A DNA stretch of 64,000 nucleotides from Phycisphaerae bacterium (GTDB taxonomy: Bacteria; Chloroflexota; Anaerolineae; 4572-78; J111). The DNA is taken from assembly GCA_028285035.1 (NCBI GenBank), contig JANQQF010000062.1, forward strand, positions 62,001-126,000, read 5' to 3'. Positions 9,538-17,709 of the stretch are shown here, one piece after another; position 1 is the stretch's first letter, and each line of letters starts with the position of its first letter. The position numbers and the translations under genes were made by a program. The notes below the pieces were generated by a model that was not told the origin of the DNA, did not search any database, and worked only from the letters and a program-made list of their open reading frames with translations.

Positions 9538-9936
9538 TCAGGCAGATTTTCCTTTTGCTGCTACCCGCGCCAAGAATTTCTCCATTGAGTTTACAATAAA
9601 TCGTTCATGCGTTCCTGACGCAATTTGATCGACCTCGTCATGAGCCTCGATTTTGAACAAAATTCGACGCCCTTCAACCTCAATAATTTCGGCAGTAGCG
9701 GTCACAGTCATGCCAATGGGCGTTGCTGCTAAATGTTCCACATTGACTTTAGTTCCTACCGTAGCTTGCCCATCCTCAAGGGGGATACAGAAATGAGCCG
9801 TCCGTTCAATCAAGCCAATCATCGCGGGTGTGGCAAACACATCGACCCCGACATTGCCATAGGCCACTGCTGACATTTCTCCAGTAACAATTTCTTGTAC
9901 TGTATTCACTAAACCTACTTCTAATTTTTTTGTCAT
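9538..9936 (-). CDS. FlK-like hot-dog thioesterase
   Basis: A 132-residue single hot-dog-fold protein resembling fluoroacetyl-CoA thioesterase FlK and its many homologs. Candidate catalytic residues fall in the FlK-like order: Thr36 in FATPAM, Glu44 in GLIERT and His68 in VEHLAATPIG. The spacing is close to the Thr/Glu/His set I recall for FlK. Homologs outside Streptomyces are mostly general acyl-CoA thioesterases, so a fluoroacetate role should not be assumed. It is the last gene of a minus-strand operon, 34 bases after the proline-rich membrane protein gene, and ends at the shared terminator. Confidence 0.85.
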   Translation of the reverse strand: MTKKLEVGLVNTVQEIVTGEMSAVAYGNVGVDVFATPAMIGLIERTAHFCIPLEDGQATVGTKVNVEHLAATPIGMTVTATAEIIEVEGRRILFKIEAHDEVDQIASGTHERFIVNSMEKFLARVAAKGKSA

Positions 9937-9970
9937 GATTTCTCCAATTTGAGAATTTTATACTGACAAT

Positions 9971-11119
9971 TTACGTCCGTTCCCACTGCTTGATAGACTC
10001 TTTAATCAAAGTTCTCACTTGCTCATCAGGTATCTCATCAGGCCCCGCGTAAATTTCACCATTTACCCGGATACGAATACCTCCTTCAGGCGAGGAGGTA
10101 ATATCAATACGATGAGAGCCCGCCAACGGAGAGACTGCCAAACGATTTTGGACAATTTGGTTGATTTCGCCAGCCAAATTTAAGGTAGGCAAAGGGGCTG
10201 GGTCTGGGGGGGGTGGACGACGACCAAACAAACCACCCCCAGAAGGTGTGGGAGGTGGTGGTGGTTGAGTCCGAGGCATCGTTTGCATTGACGCCAAAAA
10301 AGCAGCTTCTGCTTCTGGAGAAGGGCGCGGGATCAATGGGTCTTGATCGGCTGGCACAGGTTCTGGTGCGGGTTGAACGGGAGACGGGGTCACTGGAGGT
10401 GGCGCAATGGTTGGAGGCGGCGAAACTTGAGTCGTCGCTGGAGGCTGAATTGGGTCGGGCACAGCTCCTACCCGAGGATTATAAACTGATTTCACCCCTG
10501 CTTTGGTTGCAATAATCCCATTTGTAAACGCGAGTTGATGCCCTAAAAGTTGCAGGACAAATTGGCCCACCTTTTTATCATCGATATCGGCTAATTTTGT
10601 ATATCGCTTGCCAGCAATTTCTATGAGAAGTTGGCCATCTTCATCTCGCAGCAATCTCATCAGCTCATTGGATTGTGGCGCATTAACTTGATTAGAAACA
10701 GGGTTGGGTGGACTAGCAGGTATGGGGACCGGGGGTGACTGAATTTGAGGCTGATCATGATTGACAGGCTGAGGCAGTCGAGCATCGAGATCGATTGCTT
10801 CCGGTTGTGGCTCCGCAGCAGCTATCGTCGAGGGTTCTTCGGACTCTGCTAAGATACCCAAATTCAGGTCAAGTGGTCTAGAGTCGGAATTATCACTAAA
10901 CACCGACGGACGATGCCCTGATGGAGCAGGTGTTTCTGATGTTTGCGCTTCAGCCTGATTTTCAGGTTTTTCGGGGATGCCGTGTTTCATCTGATTTTTC
11001 CTCGTTCGTCGCGTGATTGCAAACACCATATATGCAATCAATAGCCCAGCCATACTCAATGTAAACCCGATCAAACAAAGTAGGCCGCCTCCAGGTATGC
11101 TGCCGATAAACTCTGCCAT
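9971..11119 (-). CDS. Membrane-anchored proline-rich protein of unknown function
   Basis: A 382-residue protein with one N-terminal membrane helix (about residues 10-35, GGLLCLIGFTLSMAGLLIAY) followed by a basic stop-transfer stretch (TRRTRKNQ). The rest is mostly a low-complexity Pro/Gln/Ser-rich region. Two short folded islands interrupt it: about 150-200 (LMRLLRDEDGQLLIEIAGKR) and the last 80 residues (INQIVQNRLA to ESIKQWERT). The topology suggests an N-terminal anchor with a cytoplasmic tail. A GGAG ribosome binding site precedes the ATG. It sits 15 bases after the Nudix gene and shares its operon. I do not recognise the family. Confidence 0.75.
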   Translation of the reverse strand: MAEFIGSIPGGGLLCLIGFTLSMAGLLIAYMVFAITRRTRKNQMKHGIPEKPENQAEAQTSETPAPSGHRPSVFSDNSDSRPLDLNLGILAESEEPSTIAAAEPQPEAIDLDARLPQPVNHDQPQIQSPPVPIPASPPNPVSNQVNAPQSNELMRLLRDEDGQLLIEIAGKRYTKLADIDDKKVGQFVLQLLGHQLAFTNGIIATKAGVKSVYNPRVGAVPDPIQPPATTQVSPPPTIAPPPVTPSPVQPAPEPVPADQDPLIPRPSPEAEAAFLASMQTMPRTQPPPPPTPSGGGLFGRRPPPPDPAPLPTLNLAGEINQIVQNRLAVSPLAGSHRIDITSSPEGGIRIRVNGEIYAGPDEIPDEQVRTLIKESIKQWERT

Positions 11120-11134
11120 AAACTATACTCCGTA

Positions 11135-11803
11135 CTATGTCTCAACCGAATATCCGAGCAAATGCAACAACTCACTAAGAACCATTGCTGTTGCTCCCCA
11201 TACATGATGTCCGAAAACATCAAAAAAGGGTATGTGTCGTTTTTCATCATCTGGAAAATCCCATAATCCCACTTGTCGGATAGAGCGATCCATCAACAAA
11301 CTCAAAGGGGTTTCAATCACCTCTGCCACCTCAATGGCATCTGGCTGAAACACAGGTAGGGTACGGCTATAGGCAACAAAGGGATAAATGCAGAAATTGC
11401 TGGGAGGAATAAACATCGGAGACAATGGGCCTAATACATCTAGATGATTTGACCCGACCCCGATTTCTTCTTGGGTTTCACGCAACGCGGTTTCCAGTAG
11501 CGTTTCACCAGGTTCACGACGACCGCCGGGAAAAGAAATCTGTCCACTATGAGCACCTTGATACTCAGGACGACGCATCAAAGCTAGGTATAATTCTGAG
11601 TCAGCGGATGAGGTCGGCTGTACATTTGGTCGAAGATAAAATAAAATCAACACTGCTGCCTCACGGCAATCATCAGGAATAACCCAACGTTCTTTTTCAA
11701 GTCGTGGATGTTGCGGGGCCATCATCTTCTGGGCAATCTGTCCTGGCAATGGTTGTTTCAACGCTTCACGGACTGGCTCAATTGATCGTAACAAATTATT
11801 CAT
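11135..11803 (-). CDS. Nudix hydrolase, CoA pyrophosphatase type
   Basis: The 222-residue sequence contains a complete Nudix box (about residues 94-116): the GG-RREPGE start, then REtqEEIG with the catalytic Glu pair. It is preceded by SGQISFPGGR, a context typical of the CoA pyrophosphatase (NudL/YeaB) group, which cleaves CoA to 4'-phosphopantetheine and 3',5'-ADP. It is the first gene of a three-gene minus-strand operon with the proline-rich membrane protein and the FlK-like thioesterase. A thioesterase and a CoA hydrolase together hint at acyl-CoA housekeeping. That functional link is inference. Confidence 0.88.
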   Translation of the reverse strand: MNNLLRSIEPVREALKQPLPGQIAQKMMAPQHPRLEKERWVIPDDCREAAVLILFYLRPNVQPTSSADSELYLALMRRPEYQGAHSGQISFPGGRREPGETLLETALRETQEEIGVGSNHLDVLGPLSPMFIPPSNFCIYPFVAYSRTLPVFQPDAIEVAEVIETPLSLLMDRSIRQVGLWDFPDDEKRHIPFFDVFGHHVWGATAMVLSELLHLLGYSVET

Positions 11804-11947
11804 TCCCGCATTATCACTCCTTCATCAAATTATAGCACAAACATTATGTTATGGGGATAGGACATTAGCGTGGGCTAATAATTGTGAATTGTGAATGATG
11901 AATTATCAATTGGGAATGAAATAAAGATTCATCACCCACAAGTCATT

Positions 11948-12916
11948 TTACGGAATTAGCAAAACCTTGCCTGTTGTTTTACGGCCTGTCAGCATACGAT
12001 GGGCTTCTGTTGCTTCAGCCAAAGGAAGTTCGTGTCCAATTCGAACATCCAACTGACCGGCCGCAATCCACTCAAACACATCACCCGCTCGCTTTAACAG
12101 TGCGTCACGGGTGGCGACATAGTGAAATAGACTAGGCCGAGTCAAAAACAAAGAACCTTTTTGCATCAAAATCGCGGGATTCACTGGCGGAACGGCTCCA
12201 CTCGCTTGACCAAACAACACTAAGTAACCGAGCGGTTTTAATACGTTAAGGCTTTTATCAAACGTCGTCTTGCCGACCGAGTCATATACGACTTCGACCC
12301 CGGCCCCTTCTGTCAAACGCATCGTCTCTTCTTCAAAATCAGCTTCAGTATATCGAATGATATGATCAGCCCCGGCCCCACGAGAGAGTTGTTCTTTTTC
12401 TTCGGTCGAAACCGTACCAATGACCGTCGCACCCGCCTGTTTAGCCAGTTGCACTAACAACAGCCCCATTCCCCCAGCCGCCGCATGAATCAAAACCGTG
12501 TCTCCAGGCTTAATTGGATACGTGCTTTGGGTCAGATAGTGAGCCGTCATCCCCTGCAACATAATCGCGGCAGCCACTTTCAAATCTACCGCATCAGGGG
12601 CTGGAACTACTTTTTCTGCCGGAGCCACTGCATATTCCGCGTACGCCCCCAAGACAGAGCTGTAAGCAACACGATCACCGACAGCAAACTCGGTCACATG
12701 GTTACCGACAGCTTCGACCACCCCAGCCGCCTCGAGACCTAGCGTTACAGGAAAGCTCATTGGATACTGGCCACTGCGCTGATACGTATCAATATAGTTC
12801 AAACCCGATGCAGCAATTTTAACCAAAACCTCACCCTCACCCGGCTCAGGCATCGGTACTTCAGCTAGTTGCATCACCTCCGGACCACCTGCCTCTTCCA
12901 CACGAATTGCTTTCAT
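11948..12916 (-). CDS. NADPH:quinone oxidoreductase, zeta-crystallin family
   Basis: A 322-residue zinc-independent medium-chain dehydrogenase/reductase. The N-terminal GroES-like half contains [15 protein letters not shown], typical of quinone oxidoreductase (QOR/zeta-crystallin). The Rossmann half contains [19 protein letters not shown], the NADPH-binding glycine motif. The zinc ligands of alcohol dehydrogenases are absent, as expected. It catalyses one- or two-electron reduction of quinones or related enones with NADPH. It is transcribed alone, with a GGAGA ribosome binding site before the ATG. Confidence 0.92.
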   Translation of the reverse strand: MKAIRVEEAGGPEVMQLAEVPMPEPGEGEVLVKIAASGLNYIDTYQRSGQYPMSFPVTLGLEAAGVVEAVGNHVTEFAVGDRVAYSSVLGAYAEYAVAPAEKVVPAPDAVDLKVAAAIMLQGMTAHYLTQSTYPIKPGDTVLIHAAAGGMGLLLVQLAKQAGATVIGTVSTEEKEQLSRGAGADHIIRYTEADFEEETMRLTEGAGVEVVYDSVGKTTFDKSLNVLKPLGYLVLFGQASGAVPPVNPAILMQKGSLFLTRPSLFHYVATRDALLKRAGDVFEWIAAGQLDVRIGHELPLAEATEAHRMLTGRKTTGKVLLIP

Positions 12917-13488
12917 AGGAATCTCTCCAATTTTAAGAATCGATAAGACGATTTTACACTACGGATGAGTCTGGTGCAAACGATTTGTTAGGGGGAATAG
13001 GGACAATAAAACTTGAATTATACTTCCATTTAAGATAGTATAACGCCTCAAACTTATATGTGGGGCAACAAATGCCGGAATTACCTGTAATTCTCCCGAC
13101 AATAACTACATTCCTTTTGAGGTGGGTGGTATCATAATTTCTGAACCTTCGAGGAAAAAGTGAAATGATAGTCAGTATTTGACCCATTATTTGTTGAGGA
13201 TTTGTAAATAGGCCAGCCCTAACCGGCTGGCCTATTTGGTTTAATATTCTTCACACGGGTTACAGACCACGGGTGGTGGTTTTTAACAAAAAAAATTAAA
13301 GCTTCAAATCAAGGCAATTATTGTATTCCTCCCCCCAAATGTAATCTCTACACTGCAAACGATCACCCGTGATGGGGTTCGCAATACACAAAAGTTTATT
13401 TTAAGTATCCGGCTCATCATAATTTGAATTGTCAAGAAAATACTCTATCTTGCATCTTTACTGTTTCATCAAAGAGAACAAAGCGATT
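12917..13488. other. Intergenic region without a supported gene
   Basis: About 570 bases lie between two minus-strand genes. A 77-codon minus-strand ORF (12954-13187) has no convincing start context or protein-like composition and is not called. The region contains a perfect 13-bp hairpin (listed separately) and a second weak hairpin near 13373-13384 (ATCAC/GTGAT). It also includes the upstream region of the quinone reductase gene and the downstream region of the STAND gene. Nothing else is recognised. Confidence 0.6.
13206..13237. terminator. Strong hairpin, probable terminator
   Basis: A perfect 13-bp stem (13206-13218 with 13225-13237) encloses a six-base loop. The stem core is AGGCCAGCC/GGCTGGCCT and the outer pairs are AAAT/ATTT. 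The downstream sequence is only moderately T-rich (TTTGGTTT). It lies about 250 bases past the minus-strand STAND gene and no + strand gene precedes it closely, so which transcript it ends is unclear. Confidence 0.55.
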
Positions 13489-16107
13489 CTAATCAATTAA
13501 TTCACTGTTAATTTGATGCAAATAAGAGCTGACTAAAGCTTGGGTTCGATCTTCAATAAGGGGAAAAGGTCGCTGACCGCTCAAAATTCGCCATTCGGAG
13601 TCGGTTAAGATATGATCAGGCGGCGGCTGATTTTCGAGTGAAGGTCGTCGGTTCTCGATCCCTAATGTACTGAGGCCCAAGATATTCTCAACCCAATGAT
13701 AAGCCAGACGATTTGGCTTGAGAGGAGGAAGTTGGTGTTTGGTCTTTGTATGATAAGGACGGTTTGTAGCTGCTAAATAGCGAGGCAACATCCAACTCAA
13801 CCAACTCACCCTTTGTGCCTCATCGGCTTCTAACCACCAATGTATTCCTTCATTAAATTGTCCTGATACGACTTTTTTAGGAATGGCTTGAGGTGTGGCT
13901 TTAGCTCGGCGTTGAGCATAACGTTTTGCTGTTCGTTGACTATAGTAATTGGTCAGGAGATATTTTGTTAGACTGATTTCATCATCAGCTCGATCTAAAC
14001 GTTGACTAGCTCGCCAGAGAGAATAAGTCTGAACAGCTAATTGCCGTCCTTTTTGTCGAACTGCCTTAGAACGGGAGACTGCCCTAGTTGTACACCACAA
14101 GCGATGAATGTGTAAACTTCTTGCCATTAACGAAGAAGATTGAGTTTGGTTTGCTATCTGAACTAGATTGACTAAGTCCTCTTCTGGCAGAGCACGCCAT
14201 CGAATCAAAGGATTATAGACCATATTGAACCAATAGAACAGCCTTTCTGCTTGAGCTTGATCTGTTACTGATATAGGTAAACTTTGGGCTAAAGTTGCTT
14301 GAGCCTGACAAGCTTTTTCGGCTGCAGTTTCAACATCTTGCTTTAATAAATAGGCTCCAGCTACACGGAGCATCGCTTGACTACTCGCCAAACCGTCTTC
14401 AATCATCTGCCAGAGATGATAAGCTTTCTCAAAATAACTGGCTCCTTCTTGAAAGCTCTTTTGTAATAAATTCAATTCACCCAATAATTCAGTTAAAACA
14501 ACTTTCTCTATCGGTTCATCAATCGTAGACAAATATGCTTCCACTGCGAGGATAATATCTGAGCCAACTGCCTCTAATAAAGCAGCTCGTTCCGTAAATC
14601 CTAATAGCAATCCTTGAGTAGCCAACTGAGGATTATATTGAACGGCCCATTGTATCCCTACGACAATATCTTCCCAGGTTTGATCCAAATCAGGTGCAGA
14701 ATGAGAATCGTTAGTGATCCCAGGATGATAAAGGGCATGACTCATATACCATACCGCATGTCGCTGACGATATCCATTAATGTTATCTGGAAAGTTTACT
14801 AATTTTTGTTGGGCATAAGTATGCAAAAGGGGATGGAGTTGGTACACTTGTCCATATCGTTCAATCAAGGCAAAGCGTTGTAGTTGTTTTAGGATATTAC
14901 CCGCATCTTGTAATGAAAGACCCCACACTGCTACAATTGCATCGATCTGAATGGTATTTGTTACAAAATATCCCAGTTCTGCAAATCTTTGTTGAACCAT
15001 CTTAGACAACCGTTGATAGCTAAGATCAAAACAAAGTCGTAAACTTTCTGTGCGATGTTGTGGGGTATCCAAATCAAAGATATCCAAGTCAATCTGCTTG
15101 GTTTGCAATTCATTTAATATATCCTCAACGGGTACCCCTGTCCGTAATTGCCCAGCCATTAGTTTTACAGCCAAAGCCAAGCCCCCCAAACGTTTGACCA
15201 ACTCTCCATTTTTAACAGTATATCCAGCCCAACGGGTTAGTAACGCTAATCCTTCTTGTTCAGATAAACCACCAATGGTAATGGCTGAAGCATCCAGACT
15301 ATCGATAACTTTATTATCACGTGTGGTACAAAGCATACGACTTGTTGGGCTCCCTAGTTGCAAGGTATTTATATCAGGCATAGCCCATAAATCATCAAGA
15401 ATCAGAAGACACCTTTTTTTACGAAGTCGTGAGTGTAATTTCCGAGCGCGGATCGCCAGTGGCTCTTCCCTTAAGTTACAGCCCAAGCTTTCGGCAATCG
15501 TATTTTGAATGGTCCAAACACTATCATTCGCTTGCACGTCTACCCAAATTACACCATCAGGAAAACTGTCTACCAGCAAGTCGGCAAGTCGGGCAGCAAG
15601 TGTTGTTTTACCCGTGCCACCTGGCCCCCATAAGACCAAGGATTGACCGTGTACGCCCTTAATTTTTTCGGTTATCGCCACTTCTAAGTCTTGTCTTTCA
15701 ATATAATAGCTAGGCAGTTGAGGCATTTGAAGTGGTGGCCAATCTAGTTCAGGCGGAAAAATATCACTAAGTTCAGAGGTTGTAATCTTGTGCCCAGCCA
15801 AAGCTGCCCATTCTTTCGCTTCCTCAATTGTAAGCTCCTGAGCCAGTACTTCTATTAGGTAAAGTACATAGGGCCGAGGGGGAATCCACTGTCGGCCCTT
15901 ATAGCTATACGCCGTTTCCCACTTTGAGATTAACTGGGGTTCTACTGATAATGACCCAGGATGATGTTGTGTGTAAACATCATTTAGGTGTTGAACCAAA
16001 GTCTGTTGACTCCAACCTCTCCTTTGGCGTAAGGTTTTCAATTTTTGCCCAAATTTCGGTAAATCTATCATCTGTTGTGTACTAGTCGATGTACTAGTTT
16101 GGTACAT
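13489..16107 (-). CDS. XRE-HTH NB-ARC STAND regulator
   Basis: An 872-residue protein from the ATG at 16107, chosen because GAGAGGA stands eight bases upstream. A further 20 codons are open upstream but lack a site. The order is an XRE-type helix-turn-helix (about 15-95, FGQKLKTLRQRRGWSQQTL), then an NB-ARC ATPase with Walker A GPGGTGKTT (161-169) and Walker B CLLILDDLW. A winged helix with LHPLLHTYAQQKL follows, then a long alpha-helical TPR-like C-terminus. STAND proteins of this type are nucleotide-gated switches: a ligand on the C-terminal repeats releases oligomerisation and the DNA-binding output. It is divergent from the 55-codon peptide gene at 16296, whose product is a possible ligand; that is speculation. 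Confidence 0.88.
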   Translation of the reverse strand: MYQTSTSTSTQQMIDLPKFGQKLKTLRQRRGWSQQTLVQHLNDVYTQHHPGSLSVEPQLISKWETAYSYKGRQWIPPRPYVLYLIEVLAQELTIEEAKEWAALAGHKITTSELSDIFPPELDWPPLQMPQLPSYYIERQDLEVAITEKIKGVHGQSLVLWGPGGTGKTTLAARLADLLVDSFPDGVIWVDVQANDSVWTIQNTIAESLGCNLREEPLAIRARKLHSRLRKKRCLLILDDLWAMPDINTLQLGSPTSRMLCTTRDNKVIDSLDASAITIGGLSEQEGLALLTRWAGYTVKNGELVKRLGGLALAVKLMAGQLRTGVPVEDILNELQTKQIDLDIFDLDTPQHRTESLRLCFDLSYQRLSKMVQQRFAELGYFVTNTIQIDAIVAVWGLSLQDAGNILKQLQRFALIERYGQVYQLHPLLHTYAQQKLVNFPDNINGYRQRHAVWYMSHALYHPGITNDSHSAPDLDQTWEDIVVGIQWAVQYNPQLATQGLLLGFTERAALLEAVGSDIILAVEAYLSTIDEPIEKVVLTELLGELNLLQKSFQEGASYFEKAYHLWQMIEDGLASSQAMLRVAGAYLLKQDVETAAEKACQAQATLAQSLPISVTDQAQAERLFYWFNMVYNPLIRWRALPEEDLVNLVQIANQTQSSSLMARSLHIHRLWCTTRAVSRSKAVRQKGRQLAVQTYSLWRASQRLDRADDEISLTKYLLTNYYSQRTAKRYAQRRAKATPQAIPKKVVSGQFNEGIHWWLEADEAQRVSWLSWMLPRYLAATNRPYHTKTKHQLPPLKPNRLAYHWVENILGLSTLGIENRRPSLENQPPPDHILTDSEWRILSGQRPFPLIEDRTQALVSSYLHQINSELID

Positions 16108-16230
16108 TACAATCCTCTCGTTTCTGACATATGCTATGGCTACAAGGTAATAGAGCAATGTCGACATTCCTACGATTGGTTAAAGGACTGAGCCTAATAA
16201 TTTATTAAAACTTGCTCGTTGGGGAACGCG

Positions 16231-16295
16231 CGCGCATCACTGCGGTGATGGGGATCCCTACTCAATGAGACTCTGTAGAAAGGAGACCCATTGAG
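16231..16295 (+). promoter_or_regulatory. Leader with hairpin and inverted repeat around the ribosome binding site
   Basis: Two small structures stand before the 55-codon gene. A hairpin CATCAC/GTGATG (16235-16240 with 16245-16250) has a four-base loop. An inverted repeat CTCAATG/CATTGAG (16261-16267 with 16289-16295) ends one base before the ATG and places the AGGAGA ribosome binding site (16281-16286) in its loop. The position suggests translational control, but the arms are only 7 bp. Confidence 0.35.
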
Positions 16296-16463
16296 ATGAC
16301 AAGTTTGTTACAACGCAGTCGCCGAATGACTATCGCTTTGGCTTTGGCCTTAGGTTTGATGGTTTTAACAACTGTAGCCACACCTTTGCTGAGTGATGAA
16401 GTAGCGAGTGTAATTGGTGTAACCGAAGTATCGGCCGACGGTACTGAAGGTCACGGCGGTTAA
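16296..16463 (+). CDS. 55-residue exported or membrane peptide
   Basis: A short gene with good expression signals: AAAGGAGA about nine bases before the ATG, and a strong terminator nine bases after the TAA. The product begins MTSLLQRSRR, which is basic. It continues with a hydrophobic stretch of about 20 residues (TIALALALGLMVLTTVATPL) and ends in a small acidic/Gly tail (SADGTEGHGG). This reads as a signal peptide or single membrane anchor with a mature tail of roughly 20-25 residues. It lies between two minus-strand STAND regulator units. No homolog is recognised. A secreted signal peptide sensed by a neighbouring TPR/NB-ARC regulator is a plausible but untested role. Confidence 0.7.
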   Translation: MTSLLQRSRRMTIALALALGLMVLTTVATPLLSDEVASVIGVTEVSADGTEGHGG

Positions 16464-16471
16464 TCGCTTCG

Positions 16472-16502
16472 AATAAGGGGACTTCAATGAAGTCCCCTTA
16501 TT
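16472..16502. terminator. Bidirectional terminator
   Basis: A near-perfect stem pairs AATAAGGGGACTTCA (16472-16486) with TGAAGTCCCCTTATT (16488-16502). It is flanked by TTT on the + side and A-rich sequence on the other. It sits between the + strand peptide gene and the 3' end of the minus-strand TPR gene and overlaps the last codons of the latter. Confidence 0.85.
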
Positions 16503-17709
16503 TATCCAAATTATTCTTATTGAGTTTTTTATTGACCGCTTCTAGATTTGTCATTATCATTTGTTTACAATATTGATAGTCTAGTTCATTCTCTATTTTT
16601 TCTAACCAATCCCAGGCTTCTTCAAAAGTGTGTTTCGCTTCTAATAAGCTACCTTTTTTGAGATACATTATACCAAACCCATCAATTGTGTTGATTAAAG
16701 CAGGAACATTTCCAAGAGATTTTTTATACTCAATACTCCGCAAATACGCTGCTTTTGCGTTTTCCCATTGCTCGAGGCTTCGATATGTTATCGCAAGATT
16801 ATTTGTTACCATACCTAAGCTAAAATAATCTTGAACTTCACGACATTTTTTTTCCGCCGCCCAATAATATGACAAAGCTTCATTGAAATTTTCTTGTGCG
16901 AAGAACGCATTCCCAATATTAATTTTAACAATTGCTTGATAAACGGTATCATCAATCTCTTCAAATAGACTTAAGGCATGTTGATTAGCCTCAAGTGCCT
17001 CTTCAAATTGATCACTCTTCTCCAATGCAACACTACTGCACATTAAACTGCGTCCCATCATTCGCTGATTCTTATCTTGTTCCCAAATGTGATAGGCCTC
17101 TTTAGCGTGTTTAATAGCTAGTTCCCATTGCCGTTGATCTAAAGCGACTAATCCTTGAACATATCGACTGAATGCCCATTGGTCATCTTTCTGGGGTAAT
17201 AATTGTTGTATGGTTTCGACCAGACACTCTGCTTGATCAAAATTCCGTTGTAACCGAGCCACATAAGCCAGTTGATTAAGTGCTCGAACTTGGTTGGCAA
17301 TATCTCCAAGATGGGCAAAGAGAGTACCACTAATTTGATGATGATGATGTGCCTCATCATATTTGCTTCGCAGTTGATATAATAATCCCAACTGTAGATG
17401 AAGTTCAGCCTCGGTTATCTTATCCTCTTGCACCACACTCTGTCGAATGCCTTCCTCTAAATAAGGAATCCACTCATCTCGATAGCCAGCTAACTCCATC
17501 TTTGGGGCCATTATGACTAACAATTCGCGAACCTCAGACCAAGTCTCAGGTAATTTCAGGGAAAAACTCAAGATGCGAAGTGCTTGTTCTGCTAAATCGC
17601 GGGGCAGAACTAGTCCGGCTTGCTCTATATTTTTTAGGGCAAACTCGGTACTTTTATGAATATAACCACGAAAAATAGCAGGATAATCAGCCATAGGTGG
17701 TTTTGTCAT
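16498..17709 (-). CDS. TPR-repeat protein, partner of NB-ARC ATPase
   Basis: A 403-residue, almost entirely helical protein with about seven tetratricopeptide repeats. Examples are AELHLQLGLLYQLRSKYDEA, AIVKINIGNAFFAQENFNEA and MVTNNLAITYRSLEQWENA. No enzyme motif, signal peptide or membrane span is seen. The chosen ATG at 17709 overlaps the stop codon of the upstream NB-ARC gene as TGATG, and a second ATG lies four codons further upstream. This coupling suggests equal production of the two halves of what in related proteins is one NB-ARC-TPR polypeptide (MalT/AfsR-like). The TPR half would be the sensor for a ligand or partner. Confidence 0.88.
   Translation of the reverse strand: MTKPPMADYPAIFRGYIHKSTEFALKNIEQAGLVLPRDLAEQALRILSFSLKLPETWSEVRELLVIMAPKMELAGYRDEWIPYLEEGIRQSVVQEDKITEAELHLQLGLLYQLRSKYDEAHHHHQISGTLFAHLGDIANQVRALNQLAYVARLQRNFDQAECLVETIQQLLPQKDDQWAFSRYVQGLVALDQRQWELAIKHAKEAYHIWEQDKNQRMMGRSLMCSSVALEKSDQFEEALEANQHALSLFEEIDDTVYQAIVKINIGNAFFAQENFNEALSYYWAAEKKCREVQDYFSLGMVTNNLAITYRSLEQWENAKAAYLRSIEYKKSLGNVPALINTIDGFGIMYLKKGSLLEAKHTFEEAWDWLEKIENELDYQYCKQMIMTNLEAVNKKLNKNNLDK

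Noticed and set aside
12954..13187. 77-codon minus-strand ORF
   Set aside because: No ribosome binding site, composition unlike a folded protein, and a long untranslated spacer on both sides.
13360..13395. tRNA-like GGGGTTCGCAAT segment
   Set aside because: No acceptor, D-arm or anticodon-arm pairing could be built around it.
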